Positions 46,910 to 56,752 are shown, counted from the stretch's first letter. The stretch is 64,000 nucleotides of DNA from JAQBQB01 sp963846925 (GCA_963846925.1 CAWJXW010000016.1:310001-374000), one strand, 5' to 3'. Notes: generated by a model from the letters alone, not told the origin. Program-made: numbers and translations.

Positions 46910-48856
46910 CTATTTGACGACGATCGTCACGGTTGCGGGCGGGCTCGTTGCGCCGCCGCCCGCAACCGTGTACGTGAATGAGTCCGTTCCGGCGAAGGAG
47001 ACACCCGGCGTGTAGGTGAAGCTTCCGTCCGCATTCGTCGAGAGCTTGCCGTGCGCGGGCTTCGTGACGATCGCGGCGGTCAATGCCGGCGCGTTCGCCC
47101 CGCCCCGGCCTCCGATTTCGAGGAGGCCGGGCGCTCGCACGGTGAGCGGCTTGCCTTTCCCAAGCGCATAGATGTGCGGCAACGCGATGGGTCCGCTCGT
47201 CCCCGCCCCCCGCCCGCCTCCGCGTCCCGCGGGCACGGCCGGCATCTCGCCCGGCGCGAACCGCGGCAGCATCTCGTCGCGATTGGCGAGCCCCCACATC
47301 ACCGACGCGGTCACGACGGCGTTGTGCATCACGTCCTCCGGCACGATGCGCTCGTACGTGTCGAGGTTCGTGTGCCAGGTCGTGCTGTTGTACTCGATCG
47401 GGTCCTGCTGCGTGCCGATGCCCGGGCAGTCCGGCCACGGCGAACGCGCCGTTGTCGCTGCCGCCTTCGACGCGCGCCGTCGACGCCGTCGCGCCGTAGA
47501 CGCCCCAGTCGTCGAACGGCTTGAGGTACTGCGCGAGGATCGCCGCGGCCTGCGGCGGACCGAAGATCGACGCGCCGCGCACGCGTCCCGTGCCGTCGTC
47601 GATGTTCCAGTACGCGTCGATCTTTCCGAAATCCTTCGCCCGGCGACTCGGCGCTTCCAAAATGATCTTTCACGTATGCGAATGATCCGAGCAAGCCTTC
47701 CTCTTCGCCGCTCCAGAGGGCGACGCGGATCGTGCGGCGCGGCTTGGCGCCGACCGCTTCGAGGATGCGCGCCGCCTCCATCATGATCGCGCAGCCGATG
47801 GCGTTGTCCGTCGCGCCGGTCGCGCTCGTCCACGAATCGAGGTGGCCGCCCATCATCACGACTTCGTCCGCCTTGTCCGTTCCCGGGATCTCGGCGACCG
47901 TCACGTACGACGTCTTCCCCTGCGGGAAGTATTGGTTCGAGATGTTGAACTCGACCGTCACCGGCGTGCCGTCGGCGATGATGCGGAAGATGCGGCCGTA
48001 GTCGTCGGTGCGAAGGATCACGGCCGGCGGCTGCGGCGTGGTATCATCGTAGATCTGGCCCGCGCCATTCTGCGCGACGATGACGCCCGGAATGCGTCCG
48101 CCCCCCTGCGGTGTGAGTCGCAGCGCCGGCGGGTTGTCGCGCAGAAACTGCGTGATGCGCTGACTCACCTGTTGGGCCGAGAGGTGGCCTTCGGGCGGAG
48201 GCGTCTGCGCGCCGCGGCCACCGCGACCGCCGCCGCCCCCGCGCCCGCCGCGGCCCTGCTGCGTCGGATCCTGCGGCGCGTATCGCTCGCGTGCCTGCTC
48301 GTCCGGCGTGCGCTTCGGACGTTCGCTGAAGTTCACCGGGCACGACCGGCGGCGGTCCGACCATCACGATGCCGCCTTTCACCCTGTGGGCGAACGGCGC
48401 GAGGTAGTCGGCGAGCTCTTGTTCGGTCGGCGTTTCCGGCGGCACGAGGCTCACGACTTCGCCCTTCACCGTTCCCCTGGTCGACGGCGACCACGGCACC
48501 GCCTCGAACTTGATGTTCGCGTGCACCGGCGACGTGATGAACCCCTCGGCGCGGCCCGGCAGCCAGCCCACGCCGCGCCAGGTGAACGGCTCGAGATGCG
48601 CGTTCTGCATCCCCCAGCTGGTCATCGTCTTGACCGCCCAATTCGCCGCGGCGACATGGTTCGGCGACCCGATCGGGCGCGGACCATAGACGTCCGTGAG
48701 GAAATGCTCGATCCACATGATCTTCGAGCGATCCACGCCCTCGGCCCGGATCTTCGCGTTCATCGCGGAGTCGATGTGCTCCGCCTGCTGCGCGGCGGCC
48801 GGAGCGGAGAACACTGCGAGGAGAAGAAACGCCAGACGCGGCGATCGAATCGACAT
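46910..48856 (-). CDS. Exported M28 aminopeptidase with C-terminal cadherin-like domain (three frame breaks)
   Basis: ~648 residues. Signal peptide RLAFLLLAVFSAPAAAQQ. An N-terminal domain with a PA insert precedes the M28 catalytic core: MMGGHLDSWTSATGATDNAI (first His/Asp ligands), LWSGEEEGLLGS (catalytic Glu), then YVKDHFGSAE, ARVEGGSDNGAFAVAG and TWHTNLDTYERI (last His ligand region). The tail is a cadherin-like repeat (HGKLSTNADGSFTYTPGVSF, AGTDSFTYTVAGGG). Gly/Arg-rich inserts occur at 48200-48270 and ~47195-47230. Three +1 shifts (near 48340, 47650 and 47430) split it. Confidence 0.85.
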
Positions 48857-48970
48857 TGGTGTCCCTGGAGCAGGCTGGGGGGCGGACGGCTGTAAGAAAC
48901 TACGCCCCTGTCGACCAGCACGTTGCGCCTCGTCGGTCAGGCTCGCCGTTTCAATTCAGAAGTCTGCAGT

Positions 48971-49125
48971 CTCCGTTTGTTTCTGTTCCATCCGTTTGTG
49001 TCCGTGTCCCAATTGTTGATGCCGGTCTTGGCGGAAGAGTCTTTGGCGCCACTCAAGCATCAACGGGAGGTACGCGGAAACAAACGGATTTGACGGACAC
49101 AAACGGATCGAGTGATTGTTGATGC
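48971..49125. repeat. Inverted repeat, family D (CCGTTTGTGTCCGT words)
   Basis: The left arm 48971-49022 (two copies of a CCGTTTGTKTC word, ending GTTGATG) is mirrored by the right arm 49058-49110 (starting CATCAACGGG, with two copies of AAACAAACGGA / ACACAAACGGA). A further direct ATTGTTGATGC occurs at 49013 and 49115. It fills the gap between the divergent M28 and DUF2071 genes. Its last bases hold the possible start codons of DUF2071. Confidence 0.8.
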
Positions 49126-49127
49126 TC

Positions 49128-49868
49128 ATGGCGACTCCACAAGCAGTGAACGCGCCCGTGTTTCTCACGGCCGAGTGGCTGAACCTCGTGCTGCTCAACT
49201 ACACGGTGCCCGCGAGCCTCCTCGAGCCACTCGTGCCAAAGGGCACGGAGTTGCATCTCCTGCGCGGCGACGCGTACGTGAGCGTCGTCGGCTTCATGTT
49301 CGCCAACACGCGCGTCCGCGGCATCGCGATTCCGTTTCACCGGACCTTCGAAGAAGTGAACCTTCGGTTCTACGTGAAGCGAAGCGTCGATGGCAAGGAC
49401 CGGCACGCGGTGACGTTCATCCGCGAGCTGGTGCCACGCGTCGCGATCGCGATGGCGGCGCGTCTCGTTTACAACGAGCCGTACCTGCGCGTCGCCATGT
49501 CGCACCGGCTCGAGTTGAATTCATCGGATCGAAGGCGCGCCCAGTATCAGTGGACGCTGAATGGCATCCCGGGCGCCGTGATCGGCGACGGCCTGGGGCG
49601 CACCGAAACTCCGCCGGCCGACTCGGACGAGGCGTTCATGACCCAGCGACATTGGGGTTACACGAGGCAACGGGACGGATCCACCGTGGAATACCACGTG
49701 GCGCATCCGGTCTGGCGCGTCGGTCGAATGGAACGAGGCACCGTCCACGGCAACACGGAGCGCGCGTTTGGCCGAAAGTTCGCGCCGATTTTGGCCGGTT
49801 CGCCAAGTTCCGCAATTTTCGCCGACGGGTCGGCGGTGACGGTGCACGACCCGGTTCGGCTGTCGTAG
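49128..49868 (+). CDS. DUF2071 (YqjF-like) protein
   Basis: 246 residues from ATG 49128; ATG 49122 would add two. DUF2071 segments: VFLTAEWLNLVLLNYTVPAS, LEPLVPKGTELHLLRGDAYV, SVVGFMFANTRVRGIAIPFH, FEEVNLRFYVKR, and HAVTFIRELVPRVAIAMAAR with YNEPYLRVAMSHRLE. It is a single-domain acetoacetate-decarboxylase-like fold, cytoplasmic, function unknown. No ribosome binding site is visible; the sequence upstream is the arm of repeat family D. A DinB gene follows 27 nt later. Confidence 0.88.
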   Translation: MATPQAVNAPVFLTAEWLNLVLLNYTVPASLLEPLVPKGTELHLLRGDAYVSVVGFMFANTRVRGIAIPFHRTFEEVNLRFYVKRSVDGKDRHAVTFIRELVPRVAIAMAARLVYNEPYLRVAMSHRLELNSSDRRRAQYQWTLNGIPGAVIGDGLGRTETPPADSDEAFMTQRHWGYTRQRDGSTVEYHVAHPVWRVGRMERGTVHGNTERAFGRKFAPILAGSPSSAIFADGSAVTVHDPVRLS

Positions 49869-49895
49869 ATCACTCGGCTCTTGCAAGGAGGAACG

Positions 49896-50375
49896 GTGGC
49901 ATCAGCGGAAACATGGCGACGCATCGTCGCATCGGCGCTCGACTGGGAGCAAGCGCACGCGTCGCTCGACCACGCGATCGACGGACTCGCCCCCGAGCTT
50001 CGCGGCAAGCGTCCGGCGAACTTCCCGCACTCGGCGTGGGAGCTGCTCGACCACATCCGCGCCACGCAGCACGACTTGCTGGAGTTCTGCACGAACGAGA
50101 ACTACCACGAGCCGAAGTGGCCGGACGACTACTGGCCCGCCTCGCCCGCGCCGAAGGACGACACGGTGTGGAACGACTGCGTGGCCGCCATTCATCGCGA
50201 GACGAAGGCGCTCGCCGATTTCACGATCAACGACCCGCGCGACCTCACGACAAAGATTCCGCACGGCACGGGACAAACGTTCCTACGCACGGTACTCGTC
50301 GCCGTGGACCACACGTCGTATCACGTCGGACAGATCATCGCCGTTCGACGACTGTTGGACGCATGGCCCCACTGA
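49896..50375 (+). CDS. DinB-superfamily protein
   Basis: 159 residues from GTG 49896, chosen for AGGAGG 4 nt upstream. DinB-like bundle: SLDHAIDGLAPELRGKRPAN, FPHSAWELLDHIRATQHDLL (metal His in LLDHIRATQ), EFCTNENYHEPKWPDDYWPA, and LVAVDHTSYHVGQIIAVRRL with D H..YH.GQ, the usual distal His pair. The intact triad suggests a metal-dependent enzyme or thiol-linked function, unknown here. It is co-oriented with DUF2071. Confidence 0.88.
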   Translation: MASAETWRRIVASALDWEQAHASLDHAIDGLAPELRGKRPANFPHSAWELLDHIRATQHDLLEFCTNENYHEPKWPDDYWPASPAPKDDTVWNDCVAAIHRETKALADFTINDPRDLTTKIPHGTGQTFLRTVLVAVDHTSYHVGQIIAVRRLLDAWPH

Positions 50376-50496
50376 ACTATTCGGCATTCACTCGCCGAGC
50401 CGCCCGAGGTCCTCCGCGCTCCGGCCCACGCGCGGGGGCGCAACGCGCACGGACACTCACACGCAGTCTGTCGTTCGCCGATTCGAGTGAGCGAGC

Positions 50497-50515
50497 GGGT
50501 GGGGCTGTCCCACCC
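50497..50515. terminator. Weak hairpin between convergent genes
   Basis: GGGTGGG / CCCACCC stem with a 5-nt GCTGT loop, in the 169-nt gap between the DinB and lipoprotein genes that converge here. It lacks a T run, so its role as a terminator is uncertain. Confidence 0.3.
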
Positions 50516-50544
50516 CGAGCCCCCACGCCATGGTACTAACGCTG

Positions 50545-51549
50545 TTACGGCGAACGGCTCGGCAGTGGACATGTCGCGATCACGAGCGGAGATGCGCCGC
50601 CTTCGCTCGTGAAGATGAAACGGCCGCGATCGTCGGCCCAGCTGATCCCTTCGCCCTGTGCCTCGCCGAGCGAGACGATGTTGCAGATCGCGGGCGCGAT
50701 GGAGTGGTCGACGCGGCCGGTGAGGGAATCGGTCGCGTAGACGAAGACCTGTCCGTACGTGCGCACGGCCAGATGTCGGCCATTGGGCGATAGCGACGCG
50801 TCGGTGACGACGCGCAGCGGCGCCGAGCCGGGGACGATCGAGAGGCTGTCGATGAGCTCCGCGATCGCCCGAGTCGCGCGCCACGCGCTCGCGGGCAGGC
50901 GATACACAAGCGCCGGGCGAAGGCGGCCGTCGCGGGCACGCAAGGGCGACTTCGCGATGAAGATCATGTCGCCGTTCGGCGCGACGTACATCGCCTCGAC
51001 GTTGTGAGGACCGTCGGCGTAGGCGTACGTGAGCTTCTCGGCGGCGAACGCTCCATTGAAACCCGCCGACTGCGCCGCAGACGGCTCCGCGGCGCGGTAG
51101 ATCGCACGCGTCGGATAGACCGATTCGTTGTCGCCGGTGTCGCCGATGTAGAGGCACGTCGTCGCGCGCTGGGCTTGGTCGCACGGGCCGAGCGACGCGG
51201 ATTCCCAATCGATGTTCGTGGCGTTGGTCACGCGCCAGAGGCCGCGATCGTGTCCCGTCGTGTCGAGTGCGAAAACGAGCGGCTCGTTGTCCGAGTCGTT
51301 CATCGAGTAGAATACGCCGGACTGGCTTCGGCTCATCACGGCGACTGAGTTCTCGAGCAGCTCCGGGCGCGCGTGCAGCGGCACCGTCGAGATCGCGGCG
51401 GGCCGGACGCCCATGGAGTCCGTGTCCACGTAGGCACTGCGCCCGGTGTCGCCGTTCGCCGAGCGGTCGCACGCCGCTAGCGCAACGGTCAGAATGAGGG
51501 CGCCGACTCGCGTACGGCGGACAACCGGCTTCGATAAATTGCGCGTCAT
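50545..51549 (-). CDS. Lipoprotein with beta-propeller-like repeats
   Basis: 334 residues from ATG 51549. Lipoprotein signal RVGALILTVALAACDRSANG. The body resembles a six-bladed propeller of the SdiA-regulated/phytase-like sort: GVFYSMNDSDNEPLVFALDT, NIDWESASLGPCDQAQRATT, CLYIGDTGDNESVYPTRAIY, YADGPHNVEAMYVAPNGDMI, ADDRGRFIFTSEGGASP. DTGDN and the E of EAMY are typical of that family's Ca2+ or substrate site. Function is unknown. The start codon overlaps that of the divergent M20 gene (CATG), so neither gene has a leader of its own outside the other's coding sequence. Confidence 0.8.
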   Translation of the reverse strand: MTRNLSKPVVRRTRVGALILTVALAACDRSANGDTGRSAYVDTDSMGVRPAAISTVPLHARPELLENSVAVMSRSQSGVFYSMNDSDNEPLVFALDTTGHDRGLWRVTNATNIDWESASLGPCDQAQRATTCLYIGDTGDNESVYPTRAIYRAAEPSAAQSAGFNGAFAAEKLTYAYADGPHNVEAMYVAPNGDMIFIAKSPLRARDGRLRPALVYRLPASAWRATRAIAELIDSLSIVPGSAPLRVVTDASLSPNGRHLAVRTYGQVFVYATDSLTGRVDHSIAPAICNIVSLGEAQGEGISWADDRGRFIFTSEGGASPLVIATCPLPSRSP

Positions 51550-52882
51550 GCGCCTCTTCACTGTGCGTCTCGCCCTGCTCTGCTCTACCACGCTCGTCGC
51601 CTCGCCGTTGGCCGGCGGCTCGGCGAACGGACAATCGTCGCTCTCGGCGACGGAACGCGCGATCACCCGGGCCGTCGACTCGCACCGCGGCGAGTCGCTC
51701 GCTCTTCTCGAGCGACTCGTGAACATAAACAGCGGCACGATGAACTTCGCCGGCGTGCGGCAGGTCGGCGACCTGCTGCGGGCGCAGTTCGACGCGCTCG
51801 GATTCAAGACGCGGTGGGTCGAGGGAGCCGCGTTCAATCGCGCGGGGCACCTGGTGGCCGAGCATCCGGGGCCCGGGCCCAAGATCCTTCTCATCGGACA
51901 CCTCGACACCGTTTTCGAGCCCTCGAGTCCGTTTCAGAAGTTCGAGCGAGTGAACGACTCGACCGCGCACGGGCCGGGCGTGATCGACATGAAGGGCGGC
52001 GACGTGATTCTTCTCTACGCGCTCCGCGCCCTCGCCGACGCCGGTCAACTCGACAAGATGAACGTGACCGTCGTATTCGACGGCGACGAAGAGGAATCGG
52101 GGCGGCCGGTCGACGCGGCGCGGCGCACGCTCGTGGATGCGGCGACAGGCGCGCGCTACGCGCTCGGCTTCGAGGACGGCGCGGGGGACCCGAAGACGGC
52201 CGTCATCTCTCGCCGCAGTGCCGGCTCGTGGAACCTCCGAACCACCGGTAACCCCGCGCACTCGTCGCAGATCTTCAAGCCGGAGGTCGGCGCCGGCGCC
52301 GTGTACGAAGCGTCGAGAATTCTCTCTGAGTTCTATGCACGACTGTCGAAGGAGGCCTACCTCACGTTCAACCCGGGACTCGCCGCCGGCGGCACGCTCG
52401 TGAAGGTGGATACCACCGGCACCGAGGGCAGCGTCGCAGGCAAGCGCAATGTCGTCGCGGAGCACATGGAGGTGACCGGCGACCTTCGCACGCTCTCACC
52501 GGAACAACAGGCGAAGGCCGAACGCACGATGCGCGAGATCGTCGCCAAGCATCTGCCGAAGACGTCGGCGACGATCGAATTCGACGACGGCTATCCGCCG
52601 ATGGCGCCGACCGCGGGCAACCGACGCCTGCTCGCGCTCTACGACCAGGCGAGCCGCGACCTGGGCTTCGGCGCGGTCGTCGCGGTCGATCCGTCGCGCG
52701 CCGGCGCGGCTGACGTCTCGTTCGTCGCCGCGAAGGTGCCGATGATCATCGACGGCATCGGGCTTTCCGGCCACGACGACCACACGGAGAAGGAGACGGC
52801 CGATCTTCGCATGCTCGGCCCGCTCACCAAACGCGCCGCGGTGCTGATGCTGCGCCTTACCGACGGTTCGGCGCACCCGTAA
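51548..52882 (+). CDS. Exported M20 metallopeptidase (glutamate carboxypeptidase-like)
   Basis: 444 residues from ATG 51548. Signal peptide MRLFTVRLALLCSTTLVAS. M20/M25/M40 metal ligands in order: LLIGHLDTVFEP (His, and catalytic Asp), HGPGVIDMKGGDVILLYAL (bridging Asp), VFDGDEEESGRP (catalytic Glu and ligand Glu), ALGFEDGAG (Asp/Glu position) and GIGLSGHDDHTEKETADLRM (last His). The dimerisation domain includes RSAGSWNLRTTGNPAHSSQI. Resemblance is to carboxypeptidase G2-type enzymes acting on C-terminal Glu. It is periplasmic. The frame is intact. Confidence 0.9.
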   Translation: MRLFTVRLALLCSTTLVASPLAGGSANGQSSLSATERAITRAVDSHRGESLALLERLVNINSGTMNFAGVRQVGDLLRAQFDALGFKTRWVEGAAFNRAGHLVAEHPGPGPKILLIGHLDTVFEPSSPFQKFERVNDSTAHGPGVIDMKGGDVILLYALRALADAGQLDKMNVTVVFDGDEEESGRPVDAARRTLVDAATGARYALGFEDGAGDPKTAVISRRSAGSWNLRTTGNPAHSSQIFKPEVGAGAVYEASRILSEFYARLSKEAYLTFNPGLAAGGTLVKVDTTGTEGSVAGKRNVVAEHMEVTGDLRTLSPEQQAKAERTMREIVAKHLPKTSATIEFDDGYPPMAPTAGNRRLLALYDQASRDLGFGAVVAVDPSRAGAADVSFVAAKVPMIIDGIGLSGHDDHTEKETADLRMLGPLTKRAAVLMLRLTDGSAHP

Positions 52883-52886
52883 GCAG

Positions 52887-52961
52887 GGTGGACCGGTGGA
52901 CCGGTGGACCGGTGGACCGGTGGACCGGTCGGACCGGTGGACCGGTGGACCGGTGGACCGG
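52887..52961. repeat. Tandem octamer array, family E (GGTGGACC)
   Basis: Eight exact copies of GGTGGACC plus one nine-base copy (GGTCGGACC at 52927-52935), head to tail, beginning 5 nt after the M20 stop. Each junction forms ACCGGT, so the array is rich in short palindromes. The period of 8 is not a multiple of 3, so it is not coding. The rest of the 287-nt gap to 53170 holds a C-rich tract and no recognised gene. Confidence 0.92.
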
Positions 52962-53169
52962 AAATGCGAGCTTGGCGATCGCCGAGGAAACTGGCGGCCG
53001 GCGGTTTCCGGCTTCAGAATCATGGGGTTAGACGCCAACGACACGGACAATCCGCACGTTTGCCTTTCACGGGCCGCATCCGGCTCATGTCTCCGCACCC
53101 CGCACGCCGCCCAGTTCTCCGCACCCCGCCCCCGCACGCCGCCCGTTCTCCGCCGCCCCCGAGGCTCGC

Positions 53170-55738
53170 ATGTCCCTGACCATCCGCAGCAAGTCGATCG
53201 TCGCCGTCGCCGCGCTCGCCCTGGCGACGCCGCTCGGCGCCCAGAACCCGATCACTCCGATGAAGGGGATCGGTTCGAAACTCGGCAAGGGGTTCGGCAC
53301 CGCGGCCGCGGAGCTCGACTCGCCCAATCCCGGCGCCGCGAAGAAGGCGCCGGCGAAGACGGTGACTCCGACCGCCGCGACTCCCGCGAAGGCGACGGGG
53401 TACACGATCGACCAGTTCCTGTCGCCGGCGTCGCCGCTCGAGTTGGGCGCGGCGAAGAAGGCCGACCGGATCGCCTACGTCGTGTACGAGCGCGGGATGC
53501 GCAACGTCTATACGGCCACCGGGCCTGATTTCAAGGGCGTCCGCATCACGAAGTTCCTCGACGACGACGGCGTCGACGTGAGCTCGGTGCGTCTCTCGGA
53601 CGACGGAACGATGGCGATCTTCGTGCGCGGCTCCGGGCAGAACCGCGTGGGTTGGGTCGCGAATCCGTCGCACGATCCCAACGGACCGGACCGTTCGGTC
53701 TGGGCCGCGAAGACGGATGGCACGGGTGCCTGGCGTCTCGCGTCGATCGAGAACACGGAGATCGCGACGGGCGGTCGCGGCGGCGGTCGCGGCGGATCCC
53801 CGACGTTGTCGCCGGACGGCAAGTACGTCGTGTTCGCGCGCGACGGGCAGCTCTATCGCGCCAAGACCTCGCGCCCTGTGTACGTCGGCGATGGACACGG
53901 CCGGCGTGCCGTTCATCAAGGAGTGGGGACGTCAGAGCGATCCGGTGTGGTCGCCCGACGGCGCCAAGCTGGCATTCGTGAGCGCGAGAGAGAATCACGC
54001 GTTCATCGCTGTCTATGATGTGAAGACTCGTAGAGTGGACTTCCTCGCGCCGAGCACTGACATGGACGGCGGGCCGGTGTGGTCCCCGGACAGCAAGCGG
54101 ATCGCGTTCATCCGTCGTCCGGGTACTCCGTTCGGCCAGCAGGTCGCGGCGAATGCACCCAACGGGCAGGCGGCGGTTCCCGCGCCGGGCGGCGGCGGGG
54201 GTGGTCGTCGCGGTGGACGCGCCGGCGGTGGTGGCGGTGCTGCCGGCGCTGACATGCCCGCGGGTCCGAGCGGTTGTCCCGCCGGCGGTGGCGGCGCGGG
54301 CGGACGCGGCGGTGCCGCGGCTGGCTTCAACAACGGCGGGCGCGGCGCAGAGGCCGACACGGGTCACGTCGACGGTCTCTGTCGCGCGGCGTTCCCCGGC
54401 GGCTACACGATCTCGTTCATGATCGCGGACGTGGCGACCGGGAAGGCGAAGGAGTTCTGGCACAACCAGCCGAACGACCGGACGTTCAACGGAATCAACT
54501 CGTTCCAGTGGGCCGATGACCACGTCGTGTTCACGGCGCAGCGGCCGAACGACGAGTGGGATCGCTACTTCTCGGTGAGCATCGACAGCCCGCAGCCCGA
54601 GCCGGTGCTCCTCACGACGACGGACGGTCTGATCAACGACAGCGTCGCGGATCGCACGTTCGTGACGACAGCGTTCTCGAAAGACGGCAAGACTTTCTAC
54701 TACTGCACGAACGCCAAAGACATCGAGAAGCGGCACATCTGGGCGGTGCCGACGTCGGGCGGTACGCCGGTTCAGATCTCGACCGACGACGGCGTCGAGG
54801 TGTCGCCGACCCCGCTCGCGTCTGGAAAGCAGATGGCTGTGTTGTACTTCAACGCCGCGCAGCCCGCATCGATCGGCATCGTCCCCTCGGCCGGTGGCAG
54901 CACGAAGGTCGTCTTCCCCACGCTGATGAAGGATTTCCCGCAGGCCGCGCACGTGACGCCTGAGATCGTGCTCACGAAAGCGGCCGACGGCCTCGAGATC
55001 CACAACCAGCTCTTCCTCCCGAAGGACCTCAAGCCGGGTGAGAAGCGGCCGGCAATCGTCTTCGTACATGGCGGCCCGTCGCGCGAGATGCTGCCCGCGT
55101 ACCACTACATGCAGTTCTATCACTGGGCGTACGCGTACAACCAGTGGCTCGCGTCGCAGGGCTACGTCGTGATGTCGATCAATTATCGCAGCGGCATCGG
55201 CTACGGCCGGTCGTTCCAGCGCGCGGCGAACACCGAGGGTCGCGGCAACTCCGAGTACCAGGACGTCGTCGCCGGCGCGAAGTACCTGCAGACCCGCCCC
55301 GACGTCGATCCGAACCGCGTCGGCATCTGGGGTCTCTCGTATGGCGGACTGCTCACGGCCGAGGCGTTGGCGCGCAACTCGGACATTTTCGTCGCCGGCG
55401 TCGACCTCGCGGGCGTCCACATCTACGGCAACGCGCAGGACACGACGAGCCTGGCGTTCCGATCGTCGGCCGTCGGCGCGATCAACGGTTGGAAGTCGCC
55501 CGTGTTCCTCGAACAAGGTGACGACGACCGCAACGTCGACTTCGCACAAATGGTCGGACTCGTCGACCTGCTGCGCGCCCGCGGCGTGTACTACGAGCTC
55601 ACCGTCATCCCCGACGACGTCCACGAGTCGCTGGTCCACAGCCGCTGGATCGACATCTTCAGCCGAAGCAGCGACTTCCTGCACCGGTTCGTGTGGGACA
55701 AGCAGGCGCCGCCGGTGATGACGACGAACGGCAAGTGA
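53170..55738 (+). CDS. Exported S9 prolyl-oligopeptidase-family peptidase (one frame break)
   Basis: ~856 residues. Signal peptide SIVAVAALALATPLGAQ. An N-terminal propeller contains TolB-like WSPDGAKLAFVSA and WSPDSKRIAFIRR blades. The C-terminal alpha/beta hydrolase has the oxyanion strand IVFVHGGPSREMLP, VMSINYRSGIGYGRSF, the nucleophile Ser in RVGIWGLSYGGLLTAEAL, Asp in EQGDDDRNVD and His in PDDVHESLVHSRW. A large Gly/Arg-rich insert (nt 54175-54360) sits between blades. One +1 shift near 53880. It heads an operon of four overlapping genes. Confidence 0.88.
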
Positions 55739-56262
55739 CCGACGACCGCCGGCGCGACTGGACGGGAGGACTCCTCCCGTTCGTCGTGCTGGCGGTGAAC
55801 ACTCTCGTTCTCGCGCTTCAGAAGACGAAACACCACGCCCTGCTTCCGGCGACCGAGACCAAGACGCTCTGGCTCGCCGAGGCGGCGACCGTCGTGTGCG
55901 TGCTGATACTGCGATCGGGCTGGGGACGCGATTCCGGCTGGCGTGAGGCGCAAGAACGGCTCGGCACTCTGGCCAACAACTTCTACGAGCCGCGCCGCGC
56001 CTCGCTCATTCATGGCTGGGCCATCGGCGCGGCCGTTTTTTGCGGGCTCTGGTGGGGCACGGCGACGTGGAGCGTCGTATTGTTCGGGATGCGACGCGGC
56101 GTGTTGACCAACGGGCTGCTGGACTTCGAGGTCGCGACCACGGTCGGGGCGCTCACCGGTGGCGTCGTGGGGGCGGTGATCGGTCTCGCCATCGGCCATC
56201 GGTGGGAGACGAGTCACCGCCGCGCCCGCGCCCGCGCCGACCGGATGTCCGCCAATGCCTGA
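55735..56262 (+). CDS. Membrane protein of unknown function
   Basis: 175 residues from GTG overlapping the S9 stop (GTGA). Four predicted TM segments: GLLPFVVLAVNTLVLALQ, TLWLAEAATVVCVLILRSGW, LIHGWAIGAAVFCGLWWGTA and VATTVGALTGGVVGAVIGLA. Soluble loops are rich in Arg. The tail is basic (RRARARADRMSANA). No family was recognised. The tight overlap with the upstream peptidase and downstream hypothetical gene implies co-translation. Confidence 0.72.
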   Translation: MTDDRRRDWTGGLLPFVVLAVNTLVLALQKTKHHALLPATETKTLWLAEAATVVCVLILRSGWGRDSGWREAQERLGTLANNFYEPRRASLIHGWAIGAAVFCGLWWGTATWSVVLFGMRRGVLTNGLLDFEVATTVGALTGGVVGAVIGLAIGHRWETSHRRARARADRMSANA

Positions 56263-56752
56263 ACTGTCGATTCGCATCAAGAAGAAAACGGACGGAGCCG
56301 CCGCGCTCAGCTGTACGCGCCCCGACGGGTCTACCACGTGGCAGCGCCAAGACGGCCAGCTCGGCCGCTTCTTTCCGATGCACGACCTGACGCACTATGC
56401 CGTGGAGACGGTGCTCGGGCTGAAACACGGCTTCTTCGGCCTGCTCGCCGAGGGCTGGGACATAACACGCTTCACCGATCCCGGCGTGAGCAAGCAGTTG
56501 CCCGAGGACGCCGGACTAGCCGAAGTTCTGGTTGGATTCTTCGACGTCGAGCGCGCGACGGGAACGCGAGCAACCGCCGAGGACTTCAATTGGAAGATCC
56601 GGACGTACTACGACGAACATGGGACGCCGACGCCGACGTTTCGCATGACCGACGACCTTCTCGACCGAATCCGCACGCTGCGCGCCGACCTGTTCGCGCG
56701 CTGGCAAGCTGTGCAGCCCGGCGACTCACTCGAGCTTTCCTTCGACCGGTGA
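56255..56752 (+). CDS. Conserved hypothetical protein, 165 residues
   Basis: Starts 8 nt inside the previous gene and overlaps the Nudix GTG at its stop (GTGA). Segments: MPELSIRIKKKTDGAAALSC, TTWQRQDGQLGRFFPMHDLT, HYAVETVLGLKHGFFGLLAE and GWDITRFTDPGVSKQLPEDA, with a C-terminal helix LLDRIRTLRADLFARWQAVQ. HDLTHYAVE is a possible metal-binding or catalytic site (H..TH). It has the look of a conserved bacterial family of unknown function. No TM or signal. Confidence 0.75.
   Translation: MPELSIRIKKKTDGAAALSCTRPDGSTTWQRQDGQLGRFFPMHDLTHYAVETVLGLKHGFFGLLAEGWDITRFTDPGVSKQLPEDAGLAEVLVGFFDVERATGTRATAEDFNWKIRTYYDEHGTPTPTFRMTDDLLDRIRTLRADLFARWQAVQPGDSLELSFDR

Noticed and set aside
50321..52465. 714-codon minus-strand reading frame
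   Set aside because: Antisense to the M20 peptidase and out of frame with the real lipoprotein gene on the same strand.
52887..52961. Possible CRISPR-like array
   Set aside because: Units are 8 nt with no spacers and no cas genes nearby. It is a simple tandem repeat.
53546..55684. 712-codon minus-strand reading frame
   Set aside because: Antisense to the S9 peptidase, whose catalytic motifs are unmistakable.
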